Source of the DNA: Accumulibacter sp003538495
Lineage (GTDB): Bacteria > Pseudomonadota > Gammaproteobacteria > Burkholderiales > Rhodocyclaceae
DNA length: 64,000 bases
Assembly: GCF_029255145.1 (NCBI RefSeq)
Contig: NZ_JAPUVQ010000096.1
Span: 1-64,000, forward strand
Reading direction: 5' to 3'
Position numbers and translations under genes: made by a program. Below, in pieces: positions 35,050 through 43,640 of the stretch (positions are counted from its first letter, which is position 1; every line of letters begins with the position of its first letter). Under the pieces are notes generated by a model. That model ran no database searches, was not told the DNA's origin, and saw only the letters and a program-made list of their open reading frames with translations.

Positions 35050-36963
35050 ATGGACCGAGAGCTGATCAGCAACAGCGGCACGAATCCGCATTTCGAGCGC
35101 TTGCTCACCGCGCTGCCGGCCCCCCTGAACAGCCGCCGCCGTCTGTTGCAGGTGGGGCTGGGCAGCGCTGCCCTGTCTTTCTTCGGGCTGCCGGCACTGG
35201 CCGCTGCGGCCGACCGACCGGCGACCGGCTTCACCCCGATTGCCGTGTCGGGCGACGACCTGGTGCGCGTGCCCGACGGGTATACGGTGCAACTGCTGTA
35301 CGCCTGGGGCGACCCGATTTCGGACGGACCGGCGTTCCGGGCCGACGCCGGCAACAGCGCCGCCGAACAGGCCGAGCAGGCGGGCATGCACCATGACGGG
35401 ATGCATTTCTTTCCCTGGGTGGAGAACGGCCAGCCGTCGTCGACGCACGGCCTGCTGTGCGTAAACCATGAATACACCGACGACGGCCTGCTGCACCCCA
35501 ACGGAATGGCCGACTGGAGCCATGCCAAGACGCTCAAGTCGCAAAACGCGCACGGCGTTTCGGTGATCGAAATCAGGCTCGGCGGCGGCGCCGGGGTGCG
35601 CTGGCAGCTGGTCCGGCCTTCGCCGTACGCCCGGCGGATTACCGCCCGCACGCCGGTGCGCATCGCCGGCCCGGCCGCCGGGGCTGCCGCAATGCGTACC
35701 GGTGACGACCGACGTGGCAACGTCGTTTTCGGGACGCTGGCCAACTGTGCGATGGGTTTCACACCCTGGGGCACCTGCCTGAGCTGCGAGGAGAACTTCG
35801 ACTCGTACTTCAACGGCCTTGAGCAAGCGACGCCAGACCAGCAGCGTTACCGCATCCGCAAGAACGGTTCCGGCTATCGCTGGCACGAACACGACAGCCG
35901 CTTCGACGTGGCGACCGAGCCCAACGAGGCCAACCGCTTTGGCTGGGTGGTCGAAATCGACCCCTGGAAGCCCACCCAGGCGCCGGTCAAGCGCACCGCG
36001 CTGGGCCGTTTCAAGCACGAATGCGCCACCGTCGCGCTGGCCAGCGACGGCCGGGTGGTGGTCTATATGAGTGATGACCAGGCCTTCGAATACCTTTACA
36101 AGTTTGTCTCCCGCGATCGCTTCGACGCCGGCAGTCCCGCCGGTGGCGGCGCGCTGCTCGACGTCGGGACGCTGTACGTCGCCCGCTTCGACGCCGACGG
36201 CAGGGGTCGCTGGCTGGCGCTGGTGTACGGCCGGAACGGTTTGGGCGAAAGCAGCGGCTTTGCCGACCAGGCCGACATCCTGATCCGGACCCGTCAGGCC
36301 GCCGACCTCGTCGGCGCGACGAAGATGGATCGCCCGGAGTGGATCGCCGTCCATCCGCACAGCGGCGAGGTCTACTGCACGCTGACCAACAATCGCCAGC
36401 GGGTGAACACCGACGCCGCCAATCCGCGGGCCGAAAACGCCTTTGGCCAGATCATCCGCTGGCGCGAGGCGGGCGCCGACGCCGCTGCGGGCCGCTTCGC
36501 CTGGGACGTCTTCGTGCTTTGCGGCGACCCGCAGCAATCCGATCCGAACAAGCAGGGCAACATCAAGGGTGATCCTTTCGGTAGCCCTGATGGCCTGTGG
36601 TTCGATCCCGCCGGTCGCTTGTGGATTCAAACCGATGCCTCGGGCAGTGTCCTGAACCGTTCCGACTACCAGCGACTCGGCAACAACCAGATGCTCGTCG
36701 GCGACGTGGTCAGTGGCGAAATACGGCGTTTCCTGACCGGGCCGCGGGGCTGCGAGATCACCGGCATCAGCGCGACGCCCGATGCCCGCAACCTGTTGAT
36801 CAACGTCCAGCACCCCGGAGAGGTAGCCGGACGCACCGACCCGGAAACGCCGCTGGCCGGGTCGGGATGGCCGGCCAGCCAATTTCCAGAGGCGACCGGT
36901 GGCCGGCCGCGTTCGGCGACGCTGGTCATCAGGCGTCGCGATGGAGGCGTGGTCGGTAGCTGA
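35050..36963 (+). CDS. phoX: PhoX-family alkaline phosphatase, Tat-exported (DUF839)
   Basis: 637 residues from the ATG at 35050. A Tat signal sits at residues 28-54 (twin arginines at 29-31, SRRRLLQVGLG, then hydrophobic LSFFGLPALAAAAA). The mature part has the PhoX/DUF839 pattern: GLLCVNHEYTDD, GTCLSCEENFD, FGWVVEIDPW, FKHECATVAL, YMSDDQAFEYLYKF, DGLWFDPAGRLWIQTD and RFLTGPRGCEITG. PhoX is a calcium- and iron-dependent phosphomonoesterase that frees phosphate outside the cytoplasm. It sits 4 kb from pst and could feed it. No Pho box was seen upstream. Confidence 0.88.
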   Translation: MDRELISNSGTNPHFERLLTALPAPLNSRRRLLQVGLGSAALSFFGLPALAAAADRPATGFTPIAVSGDDLVRVPDGYTVQLLYAWGDPISDGPAFRADAGNSAAEQAEQAGMHHDGMHFFPWVENGQPSSTHGLLCVNHEYTDDGLLHPNGMADWSHAKTLKSQNAHGVSVIEIRLGGGAGVRWQLVRPSPYARRITARTPVRIAGPAAGAAAMRTGDDRRGNVVFGTLANCAMGFTPWGTCLSCEENFDSYFNGLEQATPDQQRYRIRKNGSGYRWHEHDSRFDVATEPNEANRFGWVVEIDPWKPTQAPVKRTALGRFKHECATVALASDGRVVVYMSDDQAFEYLYKFVSRDRFDAGSPAGGGALLDVGTLYVARFDADGRGRWLALVYGRNGLGESSGFADQADILIRTRQAADLVGATKMDRPEWIAVHPHSGEVYCTLTNNRQRVNTDAANPRAENAFGQIIRWREAGADAAAGRFAWDVFVLCGDPQQSDPNKQGNIKGDPFGSPDGLWFDPAGRLWIQTDASGSVLNRSDYQRLGNNQMLVGDVVSGEIRRFLTGPRGCEITGISATPDARNLLINVQHPGEVAGRTDPETPLAGSGWPASQFPEATGGRPRSATLVIRRRDGGVVGS

Positions 36964-37030
36964 CGCAGCGGCGAGGTCGCCGCGTGGTGGTTGGCGCGCT
37001 GCGGTGGCTACGCCAGTCGCGGGCAGCTCA

Positions 37031-37681
37031 TCATCGAGCCTGCGCCGCGTCGCCGAACCATTGTTGATCGAGGCACAGGCGTAGCGCCATGCGCGCGCGG
37101 TGCAGCACCACCCAGCAATTATTGCTGGTGATCGTCAATTCAGCGCAGATTTCGCTGGTTTCCAGACCGAGCATCTCGCGCATCATGAAAACGCGCGCCG
37201 TGGCCGCCGGCAGTCGGTTCAGGCAGGCATCGAAGACCGCCCAGAAGTTCTGGTTTTCGAGGCTCTTTTCCGGGTTGCCCCAGTCCGAAGGGCGGGCGTC
37301 GCGTTGCCAGTGACCATTGCTCTTGAACAGCGGATCGAAGTCGGCGTCGTCGATCTCGTCTTCCGGGTGCTCGTAGATCGGTTCGCGAACGCGCCGGCGG
37401 ATGATGTCGACGATCTTGTTTCTGAGGATCGAGAAAACCCAGGTCTTGAGCTTCGCCCGTTCGGCAAAACGATCGGCGCCCTGGAGGGCGGCGAGCATCG
37501 CTTCCTGGACAGCGTCTTCGGCGCTGGCCTGGTCGCGCAGTTGCAGTGCGGCGAAACGCAGCATTTCGTGGCGGAAGCCGGCCAGGTCGGCGGCGATGGT
37601 CGCCGCGGCGGCCGGCAGTTCGGGACGCTTGCCGGCTTCTGCTGGCGCGCCATTGGCGGTGTCGCGATCATTGGCAAGCAT
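37031..37681 (-). CDS. ECF-type RNA polymerase sigma factor
   Basis: 216 residues. Region 2 (about 36-105) contains LRFAALQLRDQASAEDAVQE and KTWVFSILRNKIVDIIRR. Region 4 (about 150-210) contains LPAATARVFMMREMLGLETS and NNCWVVLHRARMALRLCL. The pattern is ECF (extracytoplasmic function) sigma-70. These normally pair with an anti-sigma gene directly downstream, but here phoX ends 67 bp beyond on the other strand and no anti-sigma is present. The ATG at 37681 is the first good start. Confidence 0.9.
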   Translation of the reverse strand: MLANDRDTANGAPAEAGKRPELPAAAATIAADLAGFRHEMLRFAALQLRDQASAEDAVQEAMLAALQGADRFAERAKLKTWVFSILRNKIVDIIRRRVREPIYEHPEDEIDDADFDPLFKSNGHWQRDARPSDWGNPEKSLENQNFWAVFDACLNRLPAATARVFMMREMLGLETSEICAELTITSNNCWVVLHRARMALRLCLDQQWFGDAAQAR

Positions 37682-38039
37682 CGGGCGGCGGTGTCAGCAG
37701 GAGTCGCGCGGAAGGACGATTGGCATGGCGACGGTCCCTTCAGGAATGTCGGCTGATGTTCTTGTCACGAGTTCGCCCACGGCCACTGCCGTGGCGGGCG
37801 GTAATTCGCCCGCCGCAGCGCCGATCATGCAGTCGTCGAAGGCAGCCACTGACAGCGTCGCGCGGGTGCCACGGACCACTTGCGAGACTGGCAGTCTATA
37901 CGCAAGCGATCAGCCGCGATAGCTCTGCAGAGCGCGTCGCGGTGCCTTGTCGCGGCGGTGTCAGGCCGTTGAAAAAGACGCCGCTCTGCCGGAATTGGCA
38001 TAAGATTGGCGGCCCCGAATCCACTTTGAGGAGACAGCG

Positions 38040-39158
38040 ATGCACATAGGCGTACCCAAGGAAATCAAGAACCACGAATACCGCGTCGGCCTGACCCCGT
38101 CGTCGGTTCGGGAAATGGTCGCGCATGGTCACCCGGTCACCGTCGAAACCGGTGCCGGCAGCGGTATCGGTGTCACCGACGACGTGTACGAGAAGGCCGG
38201 CGCGACGATCGCCGCGAGCGCCACGGAGATCTTTGCCAGCGCCGAAATGATCATCAAGGTCAAGGAGCCACAGGCCGGTGAGCGGGCGATGCTGCGCGAA
38301 GGGCAGATTCTCTACACCTATCTGCACCTCGCCCCCGATCCGGCGCAGTGTGCCGATCTGGTCAGCAGCGGCGCGGTCTGTATCGCCTACGAAACGGTCA
38401 CCCAGCCCGGCGGCGGCTTGCCGCTGCTGGCGCCGATGTCGGAAGTTGCCGGGCGGCTGTCGATCCAGGCCGGGGCCTACTGTCTTGAAAAGGCGCATGG
38501 CGGCATGGGCATCCTGCTTGGCGGCGTGGCCGGCGTCCCGTCGGCAAAGATCGTCATTCTGGGAGGCGGCGTGGTCGGCTCGAACGCCGCGCAGATCGCC
38601 GTCGGTACCGGCGCGCAGGTGGTCGTCATCGACCGCAATATCGACGTCCTGCGGCGCATGGATCGGCTGCTCGGCGCACGCGTGATCACCGTCTTCTCCA
38701 ATCGCGACAATGTCGAGCACCACGTGCTGCGCGCCGACCTGGTCATCGGTGGCGTACTGATTCCCGGTGCTGCCGCCCCGAAGCTGATCACACGTCGCCT
38801 GGTCGATGACATGAAGCCCGGCTCGGTGATCGTCGACGTGGCCATCGACCAGGGCGGCTGCTGCGAAACGGCCAAGGCAACGACGCACGCCGACCCGACG
38901 TACATGGTCGGCAATGTCGTGCACTACTGCGTTGCCAACATGCCGGGCGGTGTGCCGCGCACCTCGACCTACGCGCTCAACAACGCGACGCTGCCGTTCG
39001 CGCTGCAGATTGCCGACAAGGGCTGGCGGCAGGCGCTGCAGGATAACGAGCACCTGCGCAACGGTCTCAACGTCGCTTTCGGCAAGGTTACCTGCCGCGA
39101 GGTCGCCGACGACCTCAACTACGCCTATCACGATCCGCTGTCGGTGGTTGCTGGCTGA
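38040..39158 (+). CDS. ald: Alanine dehydrogenase
   Basis: 372 residues, full length. The N-terminal substrate lobe begins MHIGVPKEIKNHEYRVGLTP and includes the catalytic-site segments IKVKEPQ and LYTYLHLAPD. The NAD-binding core has VILGGGVVGSNAAQIAVGTGA. The later VDVAIDQGGCCETAKATTH and NMPGGVPRTSTYALNNATLP are alanine dehydrogenase signatures. It interconverts L-alanine and pyruvate plus ammonia with NAD. GAGGAGACAGCG precedes the start. No operon partner. Confidence 0.95.
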   Translation: MHIGVPKEIKNHEYRVGLTPSSVREMVAHGHPVTVETGAGSGIGVTDDVYEKAGATIAASATEIFASAEMIIKVKEPQAGERAMLREGQILYTYLHLAPDPAQCADLVSSGAVCIAYETVTQPGGGLPLLAPMSEVAGRLSIQAGAYCLEKAHGGMGILLGGVAGVPSAKIVILGGGVVGSNAAQIAVGTGAQVVVIDRNIDVLRRMDRLLGARVITVFSNRDNVEHHVLRADLVIGGVLIPGAAAPKLITRRLVDDMKPGSVIVDVAIDQGGCCETAKATTHADPTYMVGNVVHYCVANMPGGVPRTSTYALNNATLPFALQIADKGWRQALQDNEHLRNGLNVAFGKVTCREVADDLNYAYHDPLSVVAG

Positions 39159-39499
39159 CGGTCTTCCGCCAGCGGTCGGTCGAAGCTGTCGTGGTTCGCT
39201 GATCGACCGCGACCTACCTGACCGGTCCTGGCGGGAGCGGGCTTTCGTCGGAGGTCGGTGTGGGGGGCGGGGCGTTGCCGGAGCCGCGTTCCGGCCTCTC
39301 GCCGTTCCGCGGTCGTGAGCACTGCAGGTCTCTTGCGTTTGTCTCGTGCCCACTGAAGCCGCGCGCAGGTCTCGCCTCGAAGGGCTTCCCGTGCCTGATG
39401 CGCCTGCCCGCCGAACAAGCCTTGCGGGACGGTCAAGAAGCAAAGGGTGAGAAAGTGCCGCTCTAGCCAAGGCCGCGACCCGCGGCATCGTTCCAGACG

Positions 39500-39933
39500 C
39501 ACTGGTGACCGTGGTCAGCGTGCAGTGGTTCGGCGATGCGGCGCTGGAGCTTGACCTATCGGACGGCCGTCGGCAGGGTCGCCAACGAACTGCTGGACCG
39601 CCACGACGAGCCCCGCGAGGAACTGGTCGAGCAGGGCCGACCCTGGGGCTTCGATGGCGACGGCGCTCTTTTCCGCCTGGTTTCCGAGGCCCAGCGCATT
39701 CGCTTGGCGCACCTGTTCGGCCCGGTGCTGGCGGTACACGTCTCGGTCCGCGATCGGCTGCCGCAGCAGATCACCGCCGTCTACGAAGCTGTGCTCCCTC
39801 GCCAGCCGCTGCGCGTCCTCCTGGCCGACGACCCCGGCGCGGGCAAGACGCTCATGGCGGGCTTGCTGACCAAGGAACTGATCGACCGTGGCGACCTGCA
39901 GCGCTCCCTGGCCGAACTGGCAGGACGAACTCT
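39500..39933 (+). pseudogene. Decayed N-terminal fragment of an SNF2-family helicase
   Basis: Two frames together read VTVVSVQWFGDAALEL, then TYRTAVGRVANELLDRHDEP, RPWGFDGDGALFRLVSEAQR, LPQQITAVYEA and Walker A LLADDPGAGKTLMAGLL, ending at DLQR/SLAE and, in another frame, WQDEL. An extra T near 39551 breaks the first frame. The conserved hydrophobic strand and CPG that normally follow DLQR are missing. Only about 140 of perhaps 900-1000 residues remain. The opening resembles helicases of defence systems such as DISARM DrmD or related restriction islands; that link is inference. It is certainly non-functional. Confidence 0.7.
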
Positions 39934-39935
39934 AG

Positions 39936-39980
39936 TCCTCCTTGCCGAGGGCGGCAGAGTGCCTCCCTCGGCAAGGAGGA
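39936..39980. repeat. Perfect 16-bp inverted repeat (large hairpin)
   Basis: The left arm at 39936-39951 and right arm at 39965-39980 are exact reverse complements (TCCTCCTTGCCGAGGG and its mirror) with a 13-nt loop. It lies directly at the 3' edge of the helicase fragment. There is no T-tract. Confidence 0.9.
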
Positions 39981-40366
39981 AGCGTGAGCGAGCGGGCGGC
40001 GATGTAAAGGGTTCGGCTGCGCCCGGACTGCGTCCGCCTTTGGACTTCTAGCCTTTCCGCTGGCGAATTCACGCAGACTTGCCGGAGGGACGCGGAGGTC
40101 CGAAGCTGGGGAGCAGGTGAGCGGCCGGCCCTGCGCGGGACATAGGCCATTACGTGGCGCTTGGCCGCCCCGACGCCAAGGAGCGCGGCCGGAAACGCGA
40201 CCTTTCGGGATTGGCGTAAAATTCACCAGGAACGACACGCGGGGGCAGGAGAAGGGTCGCTGGGCGTCGCCTGTGCCGGGCCTCGTCCGGTAGTGGGCGT
40301 CAAAGCACATCGATCATTCGCCAGACCTCCTGTTACGTCCCGGGACGGAACTGACAAAGGAACTGT

Positions 40367-41650
40367 GTGGCATATCCAGCCAATCACCCGCAGCGCTTCG
40401 CGCTCAATTATGAGTTGCATGCCCGTCCGCCGGAAGCGCTGAATATCCCCGAGCAGGCGTCGTACTTGGCGCTGGCTAGCGATTCTTCGAACCGGCAGGC
40501 CGATTACGAAAGCATCGTTGAGCTGTGCACGCGTTACGGGGTGACTTCTCCGGCACCGGAGCTCAATCATTTTCAGGTCGATCTCGGTACCTTCCGCCTC
40601 AAGTGGGAGCGGCGCGCCGAGTGCAACAGCTACACCTTCTTTCGTCAAGGCGAATTCGACGATCCCTTCGCCCAGCCGGTAATCGCCAGCGTTCCGCAGG
40701 ACTGGCTAGAGCGCTTGCCGGGGCAGGTGTTGGTGGCGGCACATGTGGCGCTGCGTCCGGCCGCTGCCGAAGCGTCCGGTAGCGAGGAATTGGCCCGCTT
40801 GTTCGAAGGCACGGCGCTGGTCGGTTCGCGGGTCGGCGACGGTGTCGCCAGCGTGCGGGCTGATTTTCGTATCCACGCTGACGGTTTCAGCCGTTTCCTG
40901 ATCGACGATGTAAGCCTCACTCCACGCCAGGCGGGACGGATGGTACAGCGCTTGCTGGAGATAGAGACCTATCTGATGCGAGCGTTGCTGACGCTCCCGG
41001 TGGCTAGGGCTACGCTGCCGGTGCTGGCCGATGCCGACCGACAACTCGGCGATCTGATCAACGAAATGACGGTCGTCACCAGCGAAGACGAACCGGCTCT
41101 GCTCGACCGGCTGACCAGGCTTGCGGCGCTCGTCGAGAGCACCATTTCGTCTACGCTGGGCCGGATTTGCGCGGCGCGTTCGTACCAGCGGCTGGTGGAG
41201 CGCCGCCTTGCGGAACTCCGCGAGGTGCGCGTAGAGGGCGTACAGACCTTGCACGAATTCGTCGAGCGCCGCCTGCTCCCGGCGATGAGTACCTGCGAGA
41301 CAGTCGCCAGGCTTCAGGACAGCCTGTCAGAGCGGATCAGCCGCGCCAGCGAATTGTTGCGTACGCGTGTCGATATCGCGCTGCAGCGGCAGAACCAGTC
41401 GCTGCTCAGTACCGCTGCCAGGCGGGCCAAGTTGCAGTTGCGTCTGCAGGAGACGGTCGAAGGATTGTCGGTGGCAGCGGTCAGCTATTACGTGGTCGGC
41501 CTGATCGGCTATGCGGCCAAGGCAGTCAAGGCGGTGGGCGTGGCGGTCAACCCGGAAGTTGTCACCGGGATCGCGATTCCGATCGTCGTGATCGTTGCCG
41601 CGCTGGGGGTTCGGCACATCCGCCATTTGGTGCAACGCGCAGCAACGTAG
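40367..41650 (+). CDS. DUF3422 membrane protein
   Basis: 427 residues from the GTG at 40367 (AAAGGA upstream). The N-terminus has the DUF3422 opening (FALNYELHARPPEAL) and VDLGTFRLKWERRAECNSYT. A long helical middle (about 180-365) probably forms coiled coils (ERISRASELLRTRVDIALQ). Two membrane helices close the protein (about 375-425: AAVSYYVVGLIGYAAKAVKA and VVTGIAIPIVVIVAALGV). The family is widespread in proteobacteria and has no assigned function. It stands alone. Confidence 0.85.
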   Translation: MAYPANHPQRFALNYELHARPPEALNIPEQASYLALASDSSNRQADYESIVELCTRYGVTSPAPELNHFQVDLGTFRLKWERRAECNSYTFFRQGEFDDPFAQPVIASVPQDWLERLPGQVLVAAHVALRPAAAEASGSEELARLFEGTALVGSRVGDGVASVRADFRIHADGFSRFLIDDVSLTPRQAGRMVQRLLEIETYLMRALLTLPVARATLPVLADADRQLGDLINEMTVVTSEDEPALLDRLTRLAALVESTISSTLGRICAARSYQRLVERRLAELREVRVEGVQTLHEFVERRLLPAMSTCETVARLQDSLSERISRASELLRTRVDIALQRQNQSLLSTAARRAKLQLRLQETVEGLSVAAVSYYVVGLIGYAAKAVKAVGVAVNPEVVTGIAIPIVVIVAALGVRHIRHLVQRAAT

Positions 41651-42043
41651 GCACGATGTGCAGAGGATCCGCACGCACGGCAGTGGCGGGCGCTTCTTCT
41701 CCTGGGTGACAGACCGGCGATCCGAACACCGGTTCTCTTGATCCGTACGGCCAGCGGATCCCTGTCGCCCACAGGTTCAATACCTGGGCGGCGTGTCGAC
41801 GACGCTTTCGAACTCTGGGCGCGATCGCCAACGCACGCTGAACTCGGTTCGCCAACGATTGTTGGTCTGGCCGCGTGTCTGCTGGCGGCAAACTCGGGGG
41901 TAAGCTGGCATCGGTGTCGGCGTTTCTGGGCTCGTGGGCAAGACCCGGCTTGTCTGGCAGGCCGGCAAGCGGCTATAATGCGAGGTTTTTCCACCTTGCT
42001 CCACCGTTTGCATGGCGGGGGGCTTCAACCACAAGGAGTGTTC
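41651..42043. other. Intergenic region upstream of rpsF (393 bp)
   Basis: No supported gene. It holds the predicted rpsF promoter near its right end. Confidence 0.6.
41950..41979 (+). promoter_or_regulatory. Predicted sigma-70 promoter of the rpsF operon
   Basis: TTGTCT at 41950-41955 and a perfect TATAAT at 41974-41979 with 18-bp spacing, 64 bp upstream of the rpsF start. Confidence 0.65.
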
Positions 42044-42430
42044 ATGCGTCATTACGAAATCGTTCTGATCGTTCATCCCGATCAGAGTGAACAGGTGCCA
42101 GCGATGGTCGAGCGGTACAAGGCGCTGATCGCCGCGCGTGCCGGGCAGATTCACCGTCTCGAAGACTGGGGACGCCGCCAGCTCGCTTACCCGATCCAGA
42201 AGTTGCACAAGGCACACTACCTGCTGCTGAACATCGAGTGCGATGGCGCCACGCTGACCGAACTCGAGCACGGTTTCAAGTTCAACGACGCCATCCTGCG
42301 GCATCTGACGGTTAAAACCAAGCGTGCGGTCAGCGCGCCGTCGCCGATGATGAAGGACGAGAAGTCCAAGTCGTTGCTGGAAGTCCGGGAGCAGGGGCCC
42401 GCTGAAGCGGTCGCCGAGCCAGTCGCCTGA
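42044..42430 (+). CDS. rpsF: 30S ribosomal protein bS6
   Basis: 128 residues from the ATG at 42044 with AAGGAG 7 bp upstream. It opens MRHYEIVLIVHPDQSEQVP and has the core EDWGRRQLAYPIQKLHKAHY, which is diagnostic of bS6. An acidic C-terminal tail extends past the fold. bS6 binds bS18 in the small-subunit platform. It is the first gene of the rpsF-priB-rpsR-rplI operon. Confidence 0.97.
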   Translation: MRHYEIVLIVHPDQSEQVPAMVERYKALIAARAGQIHRLEDWGRRQLAYPIQKLHKAHYLLLNIECDGATLTELEHGFKFNDAILRHLTVKTKRAVSAPSPMMKDEKSKSLLEVREQGPAEAVAEPVA

Positions 42431-42444
42431 TTGTCGAGGCTCTG

Positions 42445-42774
42445 CTGAACCGTGTCGAGCTAACTGGAATCCTGATCGAGCGCAGGGCGCTGCGCTTCAC
42501 GCCCGCCGGTGTGCCGGTAACGGAATGCCTGATCGGGCACCAGTCGGAGCAGCTTGAAGCGGGCAGCCCACGCCGCGTCGAGTGCGAGATCCAGGCCATT
42601 GCCCTGGGCGCGACGGCACAGTGGCTGCAAGCGGCAACGCCTGGCGCAGCGCTCCAGCTGACGGGTTTTCTCGCCGCCAGGAGCCGGAACAGCAAGCAGC
42701 CGAGACTGCATGTAACTACGATCGAATTTGTCGAAGGAAAGAAAAATGGGAAGATTCTTCAAGAAGAAGGATGA
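42445..42774 (+). CDS. priB: Primosomal replication protein PriB (non-ATG start)
   Basis: A single-strand-binding OB-fold protein of the replication restart primosome. The frame reads LNRVELTGILIERRALRFTP, then GVPVTECLIGHQS and ends TTIEFVEGKK..., the PriB pattern, about 109 residues. No ATG, GTG or TTG lies in this frame between the rpsF stop and GTG 42511, which would delete the first strands. CTG at 42445 follows a GAGG at 42436-42439 and gives the natural N-terminus. CTG 42442 or ATT 42430 are alternatives. It overlaps rpsR by 29 bp. Order and neighbours are canonical. Confidence 0.85.
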   Translation: MNRVELTGILIERRALRFTPAGVPVTECLIGHQSEQLEAGSPRRVECEIQAIALGATAQWLQAATPGAALQLTGFLAARSRNSKQPRLHVTTIEFVEGKKNGKILQEEG

Positions 42775-43021
42775 CAAGAACGTCAAGAAGCGTGGCAGTG
42801 GTCTGTTCAAGCGGCGCAAGTTCTGCCGCTTCACCGCCGAGAAGATGGAAGAGATCGACTACAAGGACGTCGACCTGTTCAAGGAGTACGTTGCCGAGAA
42901 CGCCAAAATCATGCCAGCTCGTCTGACCGGTACCAAGGCCGGTTACCAGCGGATGCTGTCGGTGGCGATCAAGCGTGCCCGCTTCCTGGCGCTGCTGCCG
43001 TATACCGACAATCACCAGTAA
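42746..43021 (+). CDS. rpsR: 30S ribosomal protein bS18
   Basis: 91 residues from the ATG at 42746 (AAGGAAAG upstream). Core segments FKRRKFCRFTAEKMEEIDYK, ILPARLTGT-like IMPARLTGTKAGYQRMLSVA and the ending IKRARFLALLPYTDNH are diagnostic. The ATG lies inside the end of priB. Confidence 0.97.
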   Translation: MGRFFKKKDDKNVKKRGSGLFKRRKFCRFTAEKMEEIDYKDVDLFKEYVAENAKIMPARLTGTKAGYQRMLSVAIKRARFLALLPYTDNHQ

Positions 43022-43035
43022 GCGAGGACTAGACG

Positions 43036-43494
43036 ATGCAAGTTATTCTGATGGAAAAGGTCGGTACCCTCGGCGGCCTTGGTGATCTGGTCAAGGTCAA
43101 GGACGGCTACGCGCGCAATTTCCTGATCCCAAAGGGCAAGGCCAAGCGTGCGACACCGGCCACCATGAAGGAATTCGAGGCCAAGCGCGCTGAACTCGAG
43201 GGTGCCGCTGCGGAGAAGCTGGCCGCTGCGCAGGCGTACGCGGAAAGGCTTGGCGGGGCGGTCGTCCGGATCGAGCGCAAGGCGGGTGTTGATGGTCGCC
43301 TGTTCGGTTCGGTCAGCAACTTCGACGTCGCCGATGGCCTGCGGGCTCTCGGTTTCGCGGTCGAGAAGTCGGACGTGCGGATGCCCGCGGGTCCGCTCAA
43401 GATGATTGGCGAGAGCCAGTTGGAGGTCTCGCTGCACAGCGACGTTCTGGCGACGATCACCGTAACCGTGGTCGCCGAACAGTTCAAGCTGTAG
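43036..43494 (+). CDS. rplI: 50S ribosomal protein bL9
   Basis: 152 residues. The N-terminal domain starts MQVILMEKVGTLGGLGDLVK and continues DGYARNFLIPKGKA. A long connecting helix leads to the C-terminal domain (LFGSVSNFDVADGLRALGF). Full length. It is followed by a clear terminator, closing the ribosomal operon. Confidence 0.97.
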   Translation: MQVILMEKVGTLGGLGDLVKVKDGYARNFLIPKGKAKRATPATMKEFEAKRAELEGAAAEKLAAAQAYAERLGGAVVRIERKAGVDGRLFGSVSNFDVADGLRALGFAVEKSDVRMPAGPLKMIGESQLEVSLHSDVLATITVTVVAEQFKL

Positions 43495-43529
43495 GCCATT
43501 GATCCGGCACCGATTTCCGGTGCCATGGG

Positions 43530-43560
43530 AAAAGCCTTGCTCCCTGGGCAAGGCTTTTTT
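43530..43560 (+). terminator. Rho-independent terminator after rplI
   Basis: aaaagccttgc / gcaaggctttttt stem with a 7-nt loop and T-run, 35 bp after the rplI stop. Confidence 0.92.
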
Positions 43561-43640
43561 GCGTCCGCGAGCCGGAATAATGCCCGGGGCCGGGGTAGAC
43601 TTGCTGTCCCGTTCGTTCTGTTGCCGCTCGCTGATCCGCC

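Larger units (their letters stand above)
39159..40366. other. Gene-poor 1.2-kb interval with a helicase fragment and hairpins
   Basis: No intact gene is supported. It contains the frameshifted SNF2 helicase remnant at 39500-39933, a large hairpin at 39936-39980 and further small GC-rich inverted repeats up to about 40200. Base composition stays GC-rich. It looks like the scar of a lost accessory island between ald and the DUF3422 gene. Confidence 0.6.

Noticed and set aside
34675..36882. 735-codon minus-strand frame over phoX
   Set aside because: Antisense to a clear Tat-exported PhoX; low-complexity translation.
37694..37879. 61-codon minus-strand frame just upstream of the ECF sigma gene
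   Set aside because: Starts at GTG without a ribosome site and shows no family motif; position alone is not enough.
39128..39502. Minus-strand 124-codon frame that looked recombinase-like
   Set aside because: Only a short, ambiguous resemblance around KRKRPAVLTTAE; no catalytic residues could be placed.
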